Origin: Pseudoxanthomonas sacheonensis
GTDB taxonomy: Bacteria; Pseudomonadota; Gammaproteobacteria; Xanthomonadales; Xanthomonadaceae
Assembly: GCF_010093305.1 (NCBI RefSeq)
Contig: NZ_PDWS01000001.1
Span: forward strand, 124,001-188,000
Direction of reading: 5' to 3'
DNA length: 64,000 nt
Shown here piece after piece: positions 16,763 to 25,690 of this stretch (position 1 is its first letter; each line of letters begins with the position of its first letter). The notes under the pieces were generated by a model. It was not told the origin of the DNA and made no database searches. It was given only the letters and a program-made list of their open reading frames with translations. Both the position numbers and the translations under genes were made by a program.

Positions 16763-18595
16763 ATGCAGCCCTTCGCCCGTCCCGTCCGTTCCGTCCTTGC
16801 CGTGGCATTGGCCGTCGCCGCCTTGCCGGCGCTCGCCCAGAACCATCCTTATTCGCAGACGGTGTTCATCGGCGACAGCCTCACCGATTCGGGCCATTTC
16901 CGCCCGGCGCTGATCCAGGCGGTGGGACCCAACGGAGCGCTGATCGGGCGCTTCACCACCAATCCGGGTCTGGTCTGGTCCGAGTACGTGGCCGACTTCT
17001 ACGGGACCAGTGCGGTCAGCGACAACCAGGGCGGCACCAACTACGCCGTCGGCGGCGCCCGTACCGGCACCAATACCAGCGGCGCGCTCGGGCCCATTCC
17101 TTCGCTGGCCACCCAGACCGCCAATTACCTGGCGAGCACCGGCGGCCGCGCAGACCCCAATGCCCTCTACACCGTGTGGGGCGGGGCCAACGATCTGTTC
17201 GCCGTCGCGGGCGGCGCACCGGCGCAGGCCACCATCACTGCCGCGGTGACCGCGCAGGTGGGCGTGGTGGGATCGCTGCAGACCGCCGGCGCCCGCTACA
17301 TCCTGGTGCCCACCATTCCGGACCTGGGCGTGACTCCGCAGTTCCGTGCGGGCGGCGCTGCGCAACAGGCAGCCGGCACGCAGCTGTCCACGACCTACAA
17401 CACAGCCTTGTTCGGTGGCCTGTCGGCGGCGGGACTGCGCATCATTCCACTCGACACCTTCCACCTGCTGCAGGAAATCGTCGCCAACCCGGCTCCCTAC
17501 GGCATTTCCAACGTCACCGGCACCGCGTGCAATCCGCAGATCACCGCCTCTTCGCTGACCTGCGGTCCGGCCAACTACGCCAGTGCCGATGCGCCCTATA
17601 CCTATGCATTCGCCGATGGCGTGCATCCTTCTTTGCGGGCGCACGAAATCCTCGCCGACTATGCAGTGTCCGTACTCGAGGGTCCGCGCCAGATCGCGCT
17701 GCTGCCTTACACCGCTTCGGTGATCGGCCGCGCCCGCGCCGACCGCGTCGGCCTGCACGTCAACGGCAAGCCCGAAGCCGACGGCGTAAGCTGGTGGGGC
17801 GATCTGCGCGGCGATTCGTTGCGTTACGACCACGGCCATCTGTACGACGGTATCGGCCCGGCCGGCCTGTTCGGCGTGGACTGGACGCGCGGTTCCATGG
17901 TGTACGGCGCGTTCGGCGGTTACGGCCGCAGCGACTTCGACTTCGGCAGCCGCGCTGGCAGCTTCGACGAGTCCGACGCCACTTTGGGCGGCTTCGTCGG
18001 CTGGTATGGCGACCAGGCCTGGGTCAATGCGCAGCTCAGCTATACCTGGATCTCCTACGACGTGGACCGCACCGTGCAACTGGGCCCGGCCACGCGCACG
18101 CACAGCGGTTCGCCCGACGGCACCAACCTCAGCCTGGGCGTGCACGCCGGTTACGAATTCGGCCAGGACGCTTTCCGCCACGGTCCTGTGCTGAGCGTGC
18201 TGGCGCAGCGCATCGAACGCGATGGCTATGCCGAAAGCGACGCCAGCTCCACCGCATTGGCTTACCCGGACCAGGATTTCGATTCGCTGATCGGCAGCGC
18301 GGGCTGGCAGGTCAGCTACGCCATCAACGAGAACGTGCGCCCGTACGCGCGCCTGACCTACGACCGCGAATTCGAATCGCCCGACGAAGAAGCCTTCGCT
18401 TCGCTGCAATCCATGCCGGGTCTGGCGCCTTATGCGGTGCCGGGCCTCAGCATGGATCGCGATTACGCCACACTGACCTTCGGTGCGCGCAGCACGGTGT
18501 TCGGCCTGGCCGCCGATATCGGCCTGACTACTACGGTGGGACAGAAGGGCGGCACCAACGCGGGCGCTTTCGCGACCCTCAGCGGTAGCTTCTGA
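16763..18595 (+). CDS. GDSL-family esterase/lipase autotransporter (EstA-like)
   Basis: 610 residues. A signal peptide ends near ALPALAQ. The passenger is a GDSL hydrolase: block I VFIGDSLTDSG with nucleophile Ser39, block III GGANDLF, and block V DGVHPS with the Asp/His pair. From about residue 330 a C-terminal autotransporter beta-barrel follows, ending in an aromatic residue (LSGSF). Relatives such as Pseudomonas EstA are outer-membrane-anchored esterases affecting rhamnolipid production and motility. Transcribed alone; a strong hairpin lies 26 bp after the stop. Confidence 0.92.
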   Translation: MQPFARPVRSVLAVALAVAALPALAQNHPYSQTVFIGDSLTDSGHFRPALIQAVGPNGALIGRFTTNPGLVWSEYVADFYGTSAVSDNQGGTNYAVGGARTGTNTSGALGPIPSLATQTANYLASTGGRADPNALYTVWGGANDLFAVAGGAPAQATITAAVTAQVGVVGSLQTAGARYILVPTIPDLGVTPQFRAGGAAQQAAGTQLSTTYNTALFGGLSAAGLRIIPLDTFHLLQEIVANPAPYGISNVTGTACNPQITASSLTCGPANYASADAPYTYAFADGVHPSLRAHEILADYAVSVLEGPRQIALLPYTASVIGRARADRVGLHVNGKPEADGVSWWGDLRGDSLRYDHGHLYDGIGPAGLFGVDWTRGSMVYGAFGGYGRSDFDFGSRAGSFDESDATLGGFVGWYGDQAWVNAQLSYTWISYDVDRTVQLGPATRTHSGSPDGTNLSLGVHAGYEFGQDAFRHGPVLSVLAQRIERDGYAESDASSTALAYPDQDFDSLIGSAGWQVSYAINENVRPYARLTYDREFESPDEEAFASLQSMPGLAPYAVPGLSMDRDYATLTFGARSTVFGLAADIGLTTTVGQKGGTNAGAFATLSGSF

Positions 18596-18620
18596 GTTCC
18601 ATCCGGTGGTTGTCGATCCC

Positions 18621-18650
18621 ACGGGCGCCCGGATAGGGCGCCCGTTTGCA
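18621..18650 (+). terminator. Probable intrinsic terminator of the GDSL autotransporter gene
   Basis: ACGGGCGCCC (18621-18630) pairs perfectly with GGGCGCCCGT (18636-18645) around loop GGATA, and a short TT-rich run follows. It lies 26 bp after the stop codon and before tRNA-Gly. Confidence 0.7.
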
Positions 18651-18684
18651 TGGGCGAGGCGCCGGAGCATAAACTCGCGGCCTC

Positions 18685-18758
18685 GCGGGTGTAGCTCAAT
18701 GGTAGAGCTGTAGCTTCCCAAGCTACTGACGAGGGTTCGATTCCCTTCACCCGCTCCA
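18685..18758 (+). tRNA. tRNA-Gly (anticodon CCC)
   Basis: A 74-nt cloverleaf with encoded CCA. The acceptor stem is GCGGGTG paired with CACCCGC before TCCA, the D-arm GCTC..GAGC, and the anticodon stem GTAGC/GCTAC with loop TTCCCAA giving anticodon CCC. The T-arm contains GGTTCGATTCC. It reads glycine GGG codons. tRNA 3' ends are common integration sites, and the DNA just downstream is noticeably more AT-rich than the DNA upstream. Confidence 0.96.
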
Positions 18759-19030
18759 AGATGCCGTTTTAGCCCGTAAGTGGCTGAATATTGAAGGGCT
18801 ATTCCGAAGCGGATCCGTCCGACTGGCCGCCGCGGTCCTGGCGGTTATCGGCCAGACGTGCTGAGTAGGCGCAGCGAAGTTTCGCGCTATTACCTCCCGA
18901 ATGAATTTCTTTGTTTTTGGCGAGCGCTGAGAACATGCGGCTTATTACTACAGGAAGCAGACGATAAGCTGGATTGTCGAATTAATAGGAAATGCACCGG
19001 TGCCCGATTCCGAAGCTTCTGCCGCGATGG

Positions 19031-20002
19031 CTAGAGGGCACTGATTTCGAGCATCACCTGGCGAAGCCGCATTCGGAAGGCTTCATCGTGTAACCGGAAT
19101 GAGGCCCGCGCGTCTTCGGACATGCGCGTTATCTCTGGATCTGATAAATCCATGGCCTTTTCCACCGCATGCTCCATGTCGCATTCGTCTATCTCATCGA
19201 TACCCGGCTGGTTATTCGGCTCCTGATGAGGCGAAGACATCAGAATCGCACAATCCTGAGCGTCCCACTCATTCACGAGATCGGCTTGATTGGTCAAAGC
19301 AATGGCTCCCACACTCATGGCTTCCATGACCCGGGGATCAAATCCTCGGGTGTTGCTCGGACATAGATGGAAGAGGTGAAGGTTCTGTAGTTCCGCGGTC
19401 GCGGCATCCTCTAACCAAGCAAGACGGTGATTGATGTTTGCTGCCTTTATGGGCGCGCTGGCGAAGTCGGGACGTTGCACAAGCGTCAAGCGAGGCCATC
19501 GGGGGTTGGACTTCCACGCCCTGACAATGATCTGGGTCGCATGCGCGGTGCTGCGTTGGGAGAAGTGGAAGAACTCACGCCTCCTGTCCGCGCAAGGATT
19601 TAGCACATCACCGCTTGTGAAGCCGAGGTAGGTGGTGGGGTAACCAAGCTGACTGAGGCGGGCCGTTTCCACGAGGGTCATGCAGAGGATTCGATCGAAG
19701 CGATCAAGGTGGCGGTTAGGCCGGGGCAGGGTGCATTGGGGACCAGCTATCAGGAGGCTGTTGCTTGTAAATGTCGGGCAATGGGGATGAACGCGCCTGG
19801 AAATAACTTGAACTCCCATCGAACCAGGAGCATGAGAGACGTCCAGACGAAGCGCACGACCAGCGATCTGCACAAATAACCTCGTTGTGCCGAGGGCAAC
19901 GTGTTCTAACGCCCAGGGTTGAAGAATTTCGACTAGCAGCGCCGTGACTTGGGCCAAGCTTGCATCCGGTGGTGCGTTTGCTTGGCGCAACAGTTGAGGC
20001 AT
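19031..20002 (-). CDS. GT-B type glycosyltransferase-like protein, possibly N-terminally shortened
   Basis: 323 residues. The C-terminal half resembles the nucleotide-sugar binding domain of family 1/4 glycosyltransferases: FFHFSQRSTAHATQIIVRAW starts that domain, and CPSNTRGFDPRVMEAMSVG is the E-x7-E-like donor-binding region. The N-terminal domain is represented only by about 130 residues (TLPRPNRHLDRFDRILCMT, LGYPTTYLGFTSGD), shorter than in complete GT-B enzymes. An in-frame TAA lies four codons before the ATG at 20002, so the gene cannot simply extend. Base composition is more AT-rich than the flanks and there is no sugar-biosynthesis neighbour. It may be a remnant or a short variant; acceptor and donor are unknown. 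Confidence 0.6.
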   Translation of the reverse strand: MPQLLRQANAPPDASLAQVTALLVEILQPWALEHVALGTTRLFVQIAGRALRLDVSHAPGSMGVQVISRRVHPHCPTFTSNSLLIAGPQCTLPRPNRHLDRFDRILCMTLVETARLSQLGYPTTYLGFTSGDVLNPCADRRREFFHFSQRSTAHATQIIVRAWKSNPRWPRLTLVQRPDFASAPIKAANINHRLAWLEDAATAELQNLHLFHLCPSNTRGFDPRVMEAMSVGAIALTNQADLVNEWDAQDCAILMSSPHQEPNNQPGIDEIDECDMEHAVEKAMDLSDPEITRMSEDARASFRLHDEAFRMRLRQVMLEISAL

Positions 20003-20653
20003 GCGGACGGGTTAACACGATGGAAGGTGCGTCTATCGTAGGGAGGCAACAATCAGCTTCGGTCAAGATTTGTAAGGTTATGTCAGTCAGATCAGCCGAT
20101 AGGCATGTATTCAGCAGGGCGTTGCCTGGCGGGGAAGAAGTCCGTCGTAAGGCGGTAATTGCTGGCGACTTCGCATACGCCAACTTGCGAAGGAGGTTTG
20201 GTCCGGCAGGAAAAATACGAGCCATTTCGACTTTCCACGGATCCAGTCGATCGTGGCTTAGAGCGCTTCGAGAAACGCAACGCGAACACCGTTGCCTCCT
20301 TTCTCCGAAAGCGTCGGCAAGATCATCGATATCCTGACCAAACCAGGGGCGATGCCCTCTGATGGACCCATGAAGGAGCCCGGCGATCATGCGAATCCGC
20401 CGGTCCAGGTCTCACGAAGATCTGCGCAAGACGCGCTCCCCGGGACGCTCGGGTTCATTGGATAGCTGCTAGATGTCTGGCGGAACCGCCGCGAGAAGAA
20501 ACTCGTCTCGGACGGAGTCGATCCATGGTCGTCCCAGGCAGGACCAGATCGGCCGCACACGACATTTCCGCGACATCCAGGGTCGATCATCGACCAAGAC
20601 TCGAAATCGCAGCCGGCGCGGCATGGCGCGCGGCAACCTGGCCAAGGGAAAAG
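20003..20653. other. Gene-poor, AT-richer stretch upstream of the efflux block
   Basis: 650 bp in which no frame gives a recognisable product. Minus-strand frames here (20092-20289 and the 5' half of 19716-20390) could be the decayed N-terminal part of the neighbouring glycosyltransferase-like gene, but no motif proves it. The 3' part should contain the promoter of the adaptor gene that starts at about 20654. Confidence 0.5.
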
Positions 20654-21805
20654 GTGGACAAGAAACAACGCCGAACCGCTCTGATTGGAGCGGCGATCCT
20701 GATTGTCGTAGCGCTCTTGGTGGCTCTTGCTATCGGTGGCGGGAGCGACGTACCGGAGAATGAGGTGACGGCGACACCGGTATTGTCGGTAGTCATGACG
20801 CGTGCGCAGGTATCGACGCTTCCAAGGCGAATCCCTGCGACCGGCAATATCGCCCCTTGGCAGGAAGCCAGCGTGGGAACCGAGGCGGAAGGCCTGCAGC
20901 TCACCGAGGTCAAGGTCAATGTAGGCGACAGGGTCCGGCGGGGCCAGATCTTGGCCGTATTCAAGCCGGACATGGTGGCCGCCGATTTGGCGGAGGCCCA
21001 GGCGTCGGTGGCCCAAGCGCAGGCGCAGTCGATGGAAGCGGAAGCCAATGCGCAGCGGGCGAGAGGCCTGGATGGCTCGGGCGCGATGTCTGCCCAGCAG
21101 ATCAATGGGTATTTGGTTGCGGCCCGAACGGCACGAGCCAGGTTGGATGCGGCCAAGGCCATCGAACAGCGAAACCGTCTGCGTTTGGCGCAGACGCGCG
21201 TGCTCGCTCCCAGTGATGGAGTCATCACCGCGCGCACCGCTACCGTGGGCGCGGTGATGCCGGGCGGGCAAGAACTTTTTCGTCTTATCAAGGGTGGCCG
21301 TCTGGAATGGCGCGCCACCGTAGCCATGTCGGATATGGACCAGTTGGCACCGGGGCAGGTCGCCGAAGTCCGCGTTCACGGCCAGACGCCTATCCAGGGC
21401 CGGCTTCGCATCGTTGCCCCCTCGATCGATACCCGGACCCATAACGGGCTGGTGTATGTGGATCTGCCGCCCGACAGCCAAGCGCGTGCGGGAGCGCTCG
21501 CGCGTGGGTTCTTCGAAGTGGGCGAGGGACGCGCCCTGACGGTGCCGCATCAGGCGGTGACGTTGCGGGACGGATTCAGCTATGTCATGCGCCTTGACCC
21601 AAGATCCAAGGTGCTGATGACCAAGGTCTCGGTGGGACGGAGGATGGGCGATCGGGTCGAGATCACCGGCGGGCTCGAACCCTCCGATCCGGTCATCGCC
21701 TCGGGTCTCGGCTTCCTGAGCGAAGGCGACACGGTCAGGGTGGTGCGCGCCGCGGCGGCCGGCGCGTCTGCGAAAGCTGCGGCGCGGGCTGGAGGCGTTC
21801 CATGA
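20654..21805 (+). CDS. RND efflux periplasmic adaptor (membrane fusion protein)
   Basis: 383 residues from GTG 20654 (VDKKQRR). A single N-terminal membrane anchor (TALIGAAILIVVALLVALAI) replaces a lipobox. Lipoyl halves are EVKVNVGDRVRRGQILAVF and VLAPSDGVITARTATVGAVM, flanking an Ala-rich coiled coil (ADLAEAQASVAQAQAQ). The beta-barrel and membrane-proximal domains follow. The open frame extends upstream to 20525, but that part has no similarity to adaptors, so the GTG is preferred. The stop overlaps the pump start (ATGA at 21802), indicating coupled translation with the RND gene. Confidence 0.88.
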   Translation: MDKKQRRTALIGAAILIVVALLVALAIGGGSDVPENEVTATPVLSVVMTRAQVSTLPRRIPATGNIAPWQEASVGTEAEGLQLTEVKVNVGDRVRRGQILAVFKPDMVAADLAEAQASVAQAQAQSMEAEANAQRARGLDGSGAMSAQQINGYLVAARTARARLDAAKAIEQRNRLRLAQTRVLAPSDGVITARTATVGAVMPGGQELFRLIKGGRLEWRATVAMSDMDQLAPGQVAEVRVHGQTPIQGRLRIVAPSIDTRTHNGLVYVDLPPDSQARAGALARGFFEVGEGRALTVPHQAVTLRDGFSYVMRLDPRSKVLMTKVSVGRRMGDRVEITGGLEPSDPVIASGLGFLSEGDTVRVVRAAAAGASAKAAARAGGVP

Positions 21806-24800
21806 ATCTCAACGTCTCCGCCTGGTCCATCCGCAATCCGGTGGCGGTCGTCCTGCTTTTCATCCTGCTGACCGTCGCCGGCATCGGCGGCTTCTTCGCC
21901 ATGAAGGTGCAGAATTTTCCGGATATCGATTTTCCGATCATCACGGTGAAGGCCGAGCTGCCGGGGGCTTCGTCACCGCAGATCGAAAGCGATGTCGCGC
22001 GGAAGATCGAAGATGCGCTGGCCAATATCCCGAAGATCCGGCACATCAGCAGCACGCTGACGGACGGGACGGCGACCATCACGGCCGAGTTCCAACTGGA
22101 CAAGCCCGTGCAAGAGGCCATGGACGACGTGCGCGATGCGGTGTCCAGCACGCGCTCGGACTTGCCTGCGGACCTGCGAGACCCGGTCGTCACCAAGGCC
22201 ACTTTGGCCGATACGCCGGTGATGACCTATACGGTCGCCTCGGCGAGGCGGGACGAGGAAGCGCTCTCCTGGTTCGTCGACAACGAAGTGCGCAAGCGCT
22301 TGCTGGCGGTGCCGGGGATAGGCGCGGTTTCGCGCGTGGGCGGCGTGGACCGGGAGGTGCGCGTTGAACTGGATCCGGATCAGCTGCTGGCCCTCAATGC
22401 GACTGCGGCGGACATCTCAAGGCAACTTGCCGAGATCCAGCAGGAGGCTGCGGGTGGACGCATCGAAGTTGGCGGGGGAGAGCAATCGGTTCGCACGATC
22501 GCCACGGTGGCCACGGCACAGGACATCGCCGCGCTGGACATCTCCTTGGGCGACGGACGCAGGATCCGGCTGGATCAGGTGGCCGCTGTTTCGGATACGG
22601 CTGCCGAGCCCAGATCGATGGCGCTCTTCAATGGCAAAGCCGCGGTGGGTTTCGATGTCGTTCGCGCACGGGGCGCAGGTGAGATCGATGTGGCGGAGGC
22701 TGCCAGGGCGGCGATGGAGGAGCTGAAAGCCGCGCATCCGGAAGTCGAGTTCACGGAAGCCGTCGATTCGGTCGATCCTATCGTGGACAACTATCGCGGC
22801 TCGATGACCCTTCTGTTGGAAGGAGCCGTCCTGGCCGTCGTTGTGGTGTTCTTTTTCCTGCGCGATTGGCGGGCCACTTTCATTGCGGCCGTGGCGCTTC
22901 CGCTCTCGGCCATGCCGGCTTTCGCGGCGATGTACTTGATGGGTTTCACCCTCAATACGGTCTCGCTGCTGTCCTTGTCGCTGGTGGTCGGCGTGCTGGT
23001 GGACGATGCGATCGTCGAGATCGAGAATATCGAGCGGCATTTGCTCATGGGCAAACCGCCCATGCAGGCCTCCATCGAGGCGGCCAACGAGATCGGTCTT
23101 GCGGTGATAGCGACCACTTTCACGCTGATTGCGGTTTTCCTGCCCACCTCGCTCATGGGCGGGATGGTGGGCAAATACTTCGTCCAGTTCGGCTGGACCG
23201 CGGCGGTGGCGGTGTTCTTCTCCCTGGTCGTCGCCCGGATGCTGACGCCCACGATGGCCGCGTACATGTTGAAGGCGCCGAAGAAGAAGCCCGGGAATCC
23301 GCGTTGGATCGAAACCTATTTGCGATACGTGCGTTGGTGCTTGCAGCATAGGGGCCCGACCGTGGCCGCTGCCGGTCTGCTCATCCTCGGCGGCGTGGCT
23401 ATCGCCTTTACCCTGCCGGGCGAATTCATTCCCGCCGACGATGGCGATCAGACGCAAGCAACGCTCTTGCTGCCGCCAGGCGGCACGCTGGCCGACACCC
23501 GCGCATTGGCCGAGGCCGCGCGGGGCGTCGTACGTGGAAATCCTCATGTGGTATCGGTCTACACCGCCATCGGCGGTTCGAGTTCATCGGAACCGGACGA
23601 GTCTTCAGGATCGACAGGGGGCATTGGAACGGCGGTGCTCACCCTGAACCTGGTGCCCAGGAGCGAGCGGAACGGATTGAGCCGGCAGGCGATCGAGGAC
23701 CAACTCCGGAAGGCGTTATCGGTCTTGCCCGGCGCGCGCGTCAGCGTGGGCATGGGAGGAATGGGCGATGGCTACTCGCTTGCCTTGGCCTCGGAGGACA
23801 GCCAATTGCTCGCCCAGCATGCGGTGCGCGTGGAGCGCGAACTGAGGACCATCGCCGGAATTGGCGCGGTTACCTCTTCGGCCAGTCTGGTGAGGCCGGA
23901 ACTCATCGTGCGTCCCGATTTCGCGCGCGCCGCGGATTTGGGCGTGACCTCGGCCGCCATTGCCGAAACGCTGCGGGTGGCGACCACCGGCGATTACAGC
24001 CAGGCGCTGGCCAAGTTGAATCTCAGCGAACGGCAGATCCCGATCGTGGTGAGGCTGGCCGACCATGGCCGGGACGATCTGGAAACCCTGCGGCGCCTGC
24101 CGGTTCCGGGCGCGCGTGGCCCGGTGCCCCTGGAAAGCGTGGCCGACCTGCAGATCCTGAGCGGCCCGTCCGAGCTCACGCGATACGACCGCATGCGCAA
24201 CATCGATCTCAATGTGGAACTCAACGGACAGCCATTGGGCGAAGTGGAGAAGGCGGCCGCTGCGTTGCCCAGCATCGAAAACCTTCCGAATGGCGTGAAG
24301 ATCGCTTCGACGGGCGATGCCGAAAACATGAGCGAGCTGGCCACCGGCTTTGCCTTGGCCATGCTTGCCGGCGTGCTGTGCGTCTACATGGTGCTCGTGC
24401 TTCTGCTCAAGGACTTCGCCCAGCCACTGACTGTGCTGGTGGCTCTGATGCTCTCGGTGCCCGGTGCCTTCCTCGCGTTGTCCGTCACTGGCTCTTCCTT
24501 GTCGATGCCTTCCATGATCGGCTTGATCATGCTTATGGGCATCACCACGAAGAACGCCATCTTGCTGGTGGACTACGTCGTCATCGCCCGCCGGGATCAC
24601 GGGATGGATCGACTGGAAGCCATTATCGACGCCTGCCGAAAGCGGGCACGCCCCATCATCATGACGACCATCGCCATGGGCGCGGGCATGCTTCCCATCG
24701 CGCTTGGCCTGGGAGCCGATGCCAGCTTCCGCTCGCCAATGGCCATCGGTGTGATGGGCGGTCTCATTACATCGACCGTGCTATGCCTGCTGGTGGTACC

Positions 24801-24903
24801 TGTGGCTTACAGCTATATCGACGATGCCATTGGTTCGATCAGAGCCCGCTTCAGGCAGGGGAACAGGTCTTCTGCGCTGGGCGCCTCGGAGAAATGGGCA
24901 TGA
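21802..24903 (+). CDS. RND efflux transporter permease subunit
   Basis: 1033 residues. It begins MNLNVSAWSIRNPVAVVLLF, with helix-4 motif GVLVDDAIVEIENIERHL placing the proton-relay acids at Asp401/Asp402, and the second-half signature SMPSMIGLIMLMGITTKNAI. It is the same subtype as the pump encoded at 29451-32546 (AIVEIENIERHL against AIVEVENIERHL), and different from the one at 4005. It should work with the upstream adaptor; its outer-membrane partner is probably the TolC/NodT lipoprotein encoded at 33667-35130 or a housekeeping TolC. The two-component genes follow after 91 bp, which suggests regulation of the pump by that pair. Confidence 0.94.
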   Translation: MNLNVSAWSIRNPVAVVLLFILLTVAGIGGFFAMKVQNFPDIDFPIITVKAELPGASSPQIESDVARKIEDALANIPKIRHISSTLTDGTATITAEFQLDKPVQEAMDDVRDAVSSTRSDLPADLRDPVVTKATLADTPVMTYTVASARRDEEALSWFVDNEVRKRLLAVPGIGAVSRVGGVDREVRVELDPDQLLALNATAADISRQLAEIQQEAAGGRIEVGGGEQSVRTIATVATAQDIAALDISLGDGRRIRLDQVAAVSDTAAEPRSMALFNGKAAVGFDVVRARGAGEIDVAEAARAAMEELKAAHPEVEFTEAVDSVDPIVDNYRGSMTLLLEGAVLAVVVVFFFLRDWRATFIAAVALPLSAMPAFAAMYLMGFTLNTVSLLSLSLVVGVLVDDAIVEIENIERHLLMGKPPMQASIEAANEIGLAVIATTFTLIAVFLPTSLMGGMVGKYFVQFGWTAAVAVFFSLVVARMLTPTMAAYMLKAPKKKPGNPRWIETYLRYVRWCLQHRGPTVAAAGLLILGGVAIAFTLPGEFIPADDGDQTQATLLLPPGGTLADTRALAEAARGVVRGNPHVVSVYTAIGGSSSSEPDESSGSTGGIGTAVLTLNLVPRSERNGLSRQAIEDQLRKALSVLPGARVSVGMGGMGDGYSLALASEDSQLLAQHAVRVERELRTIAGIGAVTSSASLVRPELIVRPDFARAADLGVTSAAIAETLRVATTGDYSQALAKLNLSERQIPIVVRLADHGRDDLETLRRLPVPGARGPVPLESVADLQILSGPSELTRYDRMRNIDLNVELNGQPLGEVEKAAAALPSIENLPNGVKIASTGDAENMSELATGFALAMLAGVLCVYMVLVLLLKDFAQPLTVLVALMLSVPGAFLALSVTGSSLSMPSMIGLIMLMGITTKNAILLVDYVVIARRDHGMDRLEAIIDACRKRARPIIMTTIAMGAGMLPIALGLGADASFRSPMAIGVMGGLITSTVLCLLVVPVAYSYIDDAIGSIRARFRQGNRSSALGASEKWA

Positions 24904-24994
24904 ATCCCTGCGAGCGGCCTGTTGACGCTGACCATGCTTGTCTATGTGATGGCCAGCATCTTCCATGTCTACCAAGCATGACGGAGGCAAGCAC

Positions 24995-25690
24995 ATGAAT
25001 AACGAACCTTTGTCCATCCTGATCATCGAAGACAATGCCCAGCTGGCTGCTAATTTATATGACTATCTCGCCGCTTGCGGACATAACCTGGATGCGGCGC
25101 CCGATGGCCTGTCGGGGCTGCATCTGGCTTCCACGAGGGACTATGACGCGATCTTGCTGGATTGGAATCTCCCCAGGCTCGACGGCCTGACGGTGCTGCG
25201 CCGTCTGAGGAAAGATGCCAAGAAGAAAGTGCCGATCATCATGCTGACGGCCCGGGATCAGTTGGCCGACAAGATGGATGGCTTTGAAGGGGGCTTGGAT
25301 GATTATCTGGTCAAGCCGGTGGCCTTGCCGGAGATCGAAGTTCGGCTACGCTCCTTGGTCAACCGTCTCAAGCAATCGGCCGCGCCGGACGATGTGCTCG
25401 CTGTCGGCGATCTGTATTTCGATATTCGAAAGGTGGAGGTGCGCCGCGGAGAAAGAAGCGTTCCCATTGCCCGCATTGGGCGCCGCCTGCTCGAACTCCT
25501 GATGCGGGAAAGTCCGAATGTCGTGAGCCGGGCGCGCTTGGAGCGGGCGGCGTGGGGCGATATCGTCCCGGGCAACGACCTGCTGCGTTCGCATATGCAT
25601 GTGCTGCGCCGGGCGATCGAAAACGAATCGGAGAAACCGCTTCTGCATACGGTGCCTGGTTCGGGATACAGGATTTGCGAAAATGAATAA
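24995..25690 (+). CDS. OmpR/PhoB-family response regulator
   Basis: 231 residues. The receiver domain has the acidic pocket IIEDN near residue 11 and phospho-acceptor Asp56 (ILLDWNLPRLDG), then conserved Thr and Lys (LTARDQ, LVKPVALPE). A C-terminal winged-helix DNA-binding domain follows (RRLLELLMRESPNVVSRARL to VPGSGYRIC). GGAGG at 24983-24987, 7 bp before ATG 24995, fixes the start; the longer frame from 24965 is not needed. Its stop overlaps the start of the kinase gene (ATGAATAA). Likely targets are the flanking efflux and envelope genes. Confidence 0.93.
   Translation: MNNEPLSILIIEDNAQLAANLYDYLAACGHNLDAAPDGLSGLHLASTRDYDAILLDWNLPRLDGLTVLRRLRKDAKKKVPIIMLTARDQLADKMDGFEGGLDDYLVKPVALPEIEVRLRSLVNRLKQSAAPDDVLAVGDLYFDIRKVEVRRGERSVPIARIGRRLLELLMRESPNVVSRARLERAAWGDIVPGNDLLRSHMHVLRRAIENESEKPLLHTVPGSGYRICENE

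Noticed and set aside
20525..20653. Upstream start of the second adaptor
   Set aside because: The 43 extra residues are Arg/Ala-rich, with no signal-peptide logic; GTG 20654 places the membrane anchor at the N terminus.
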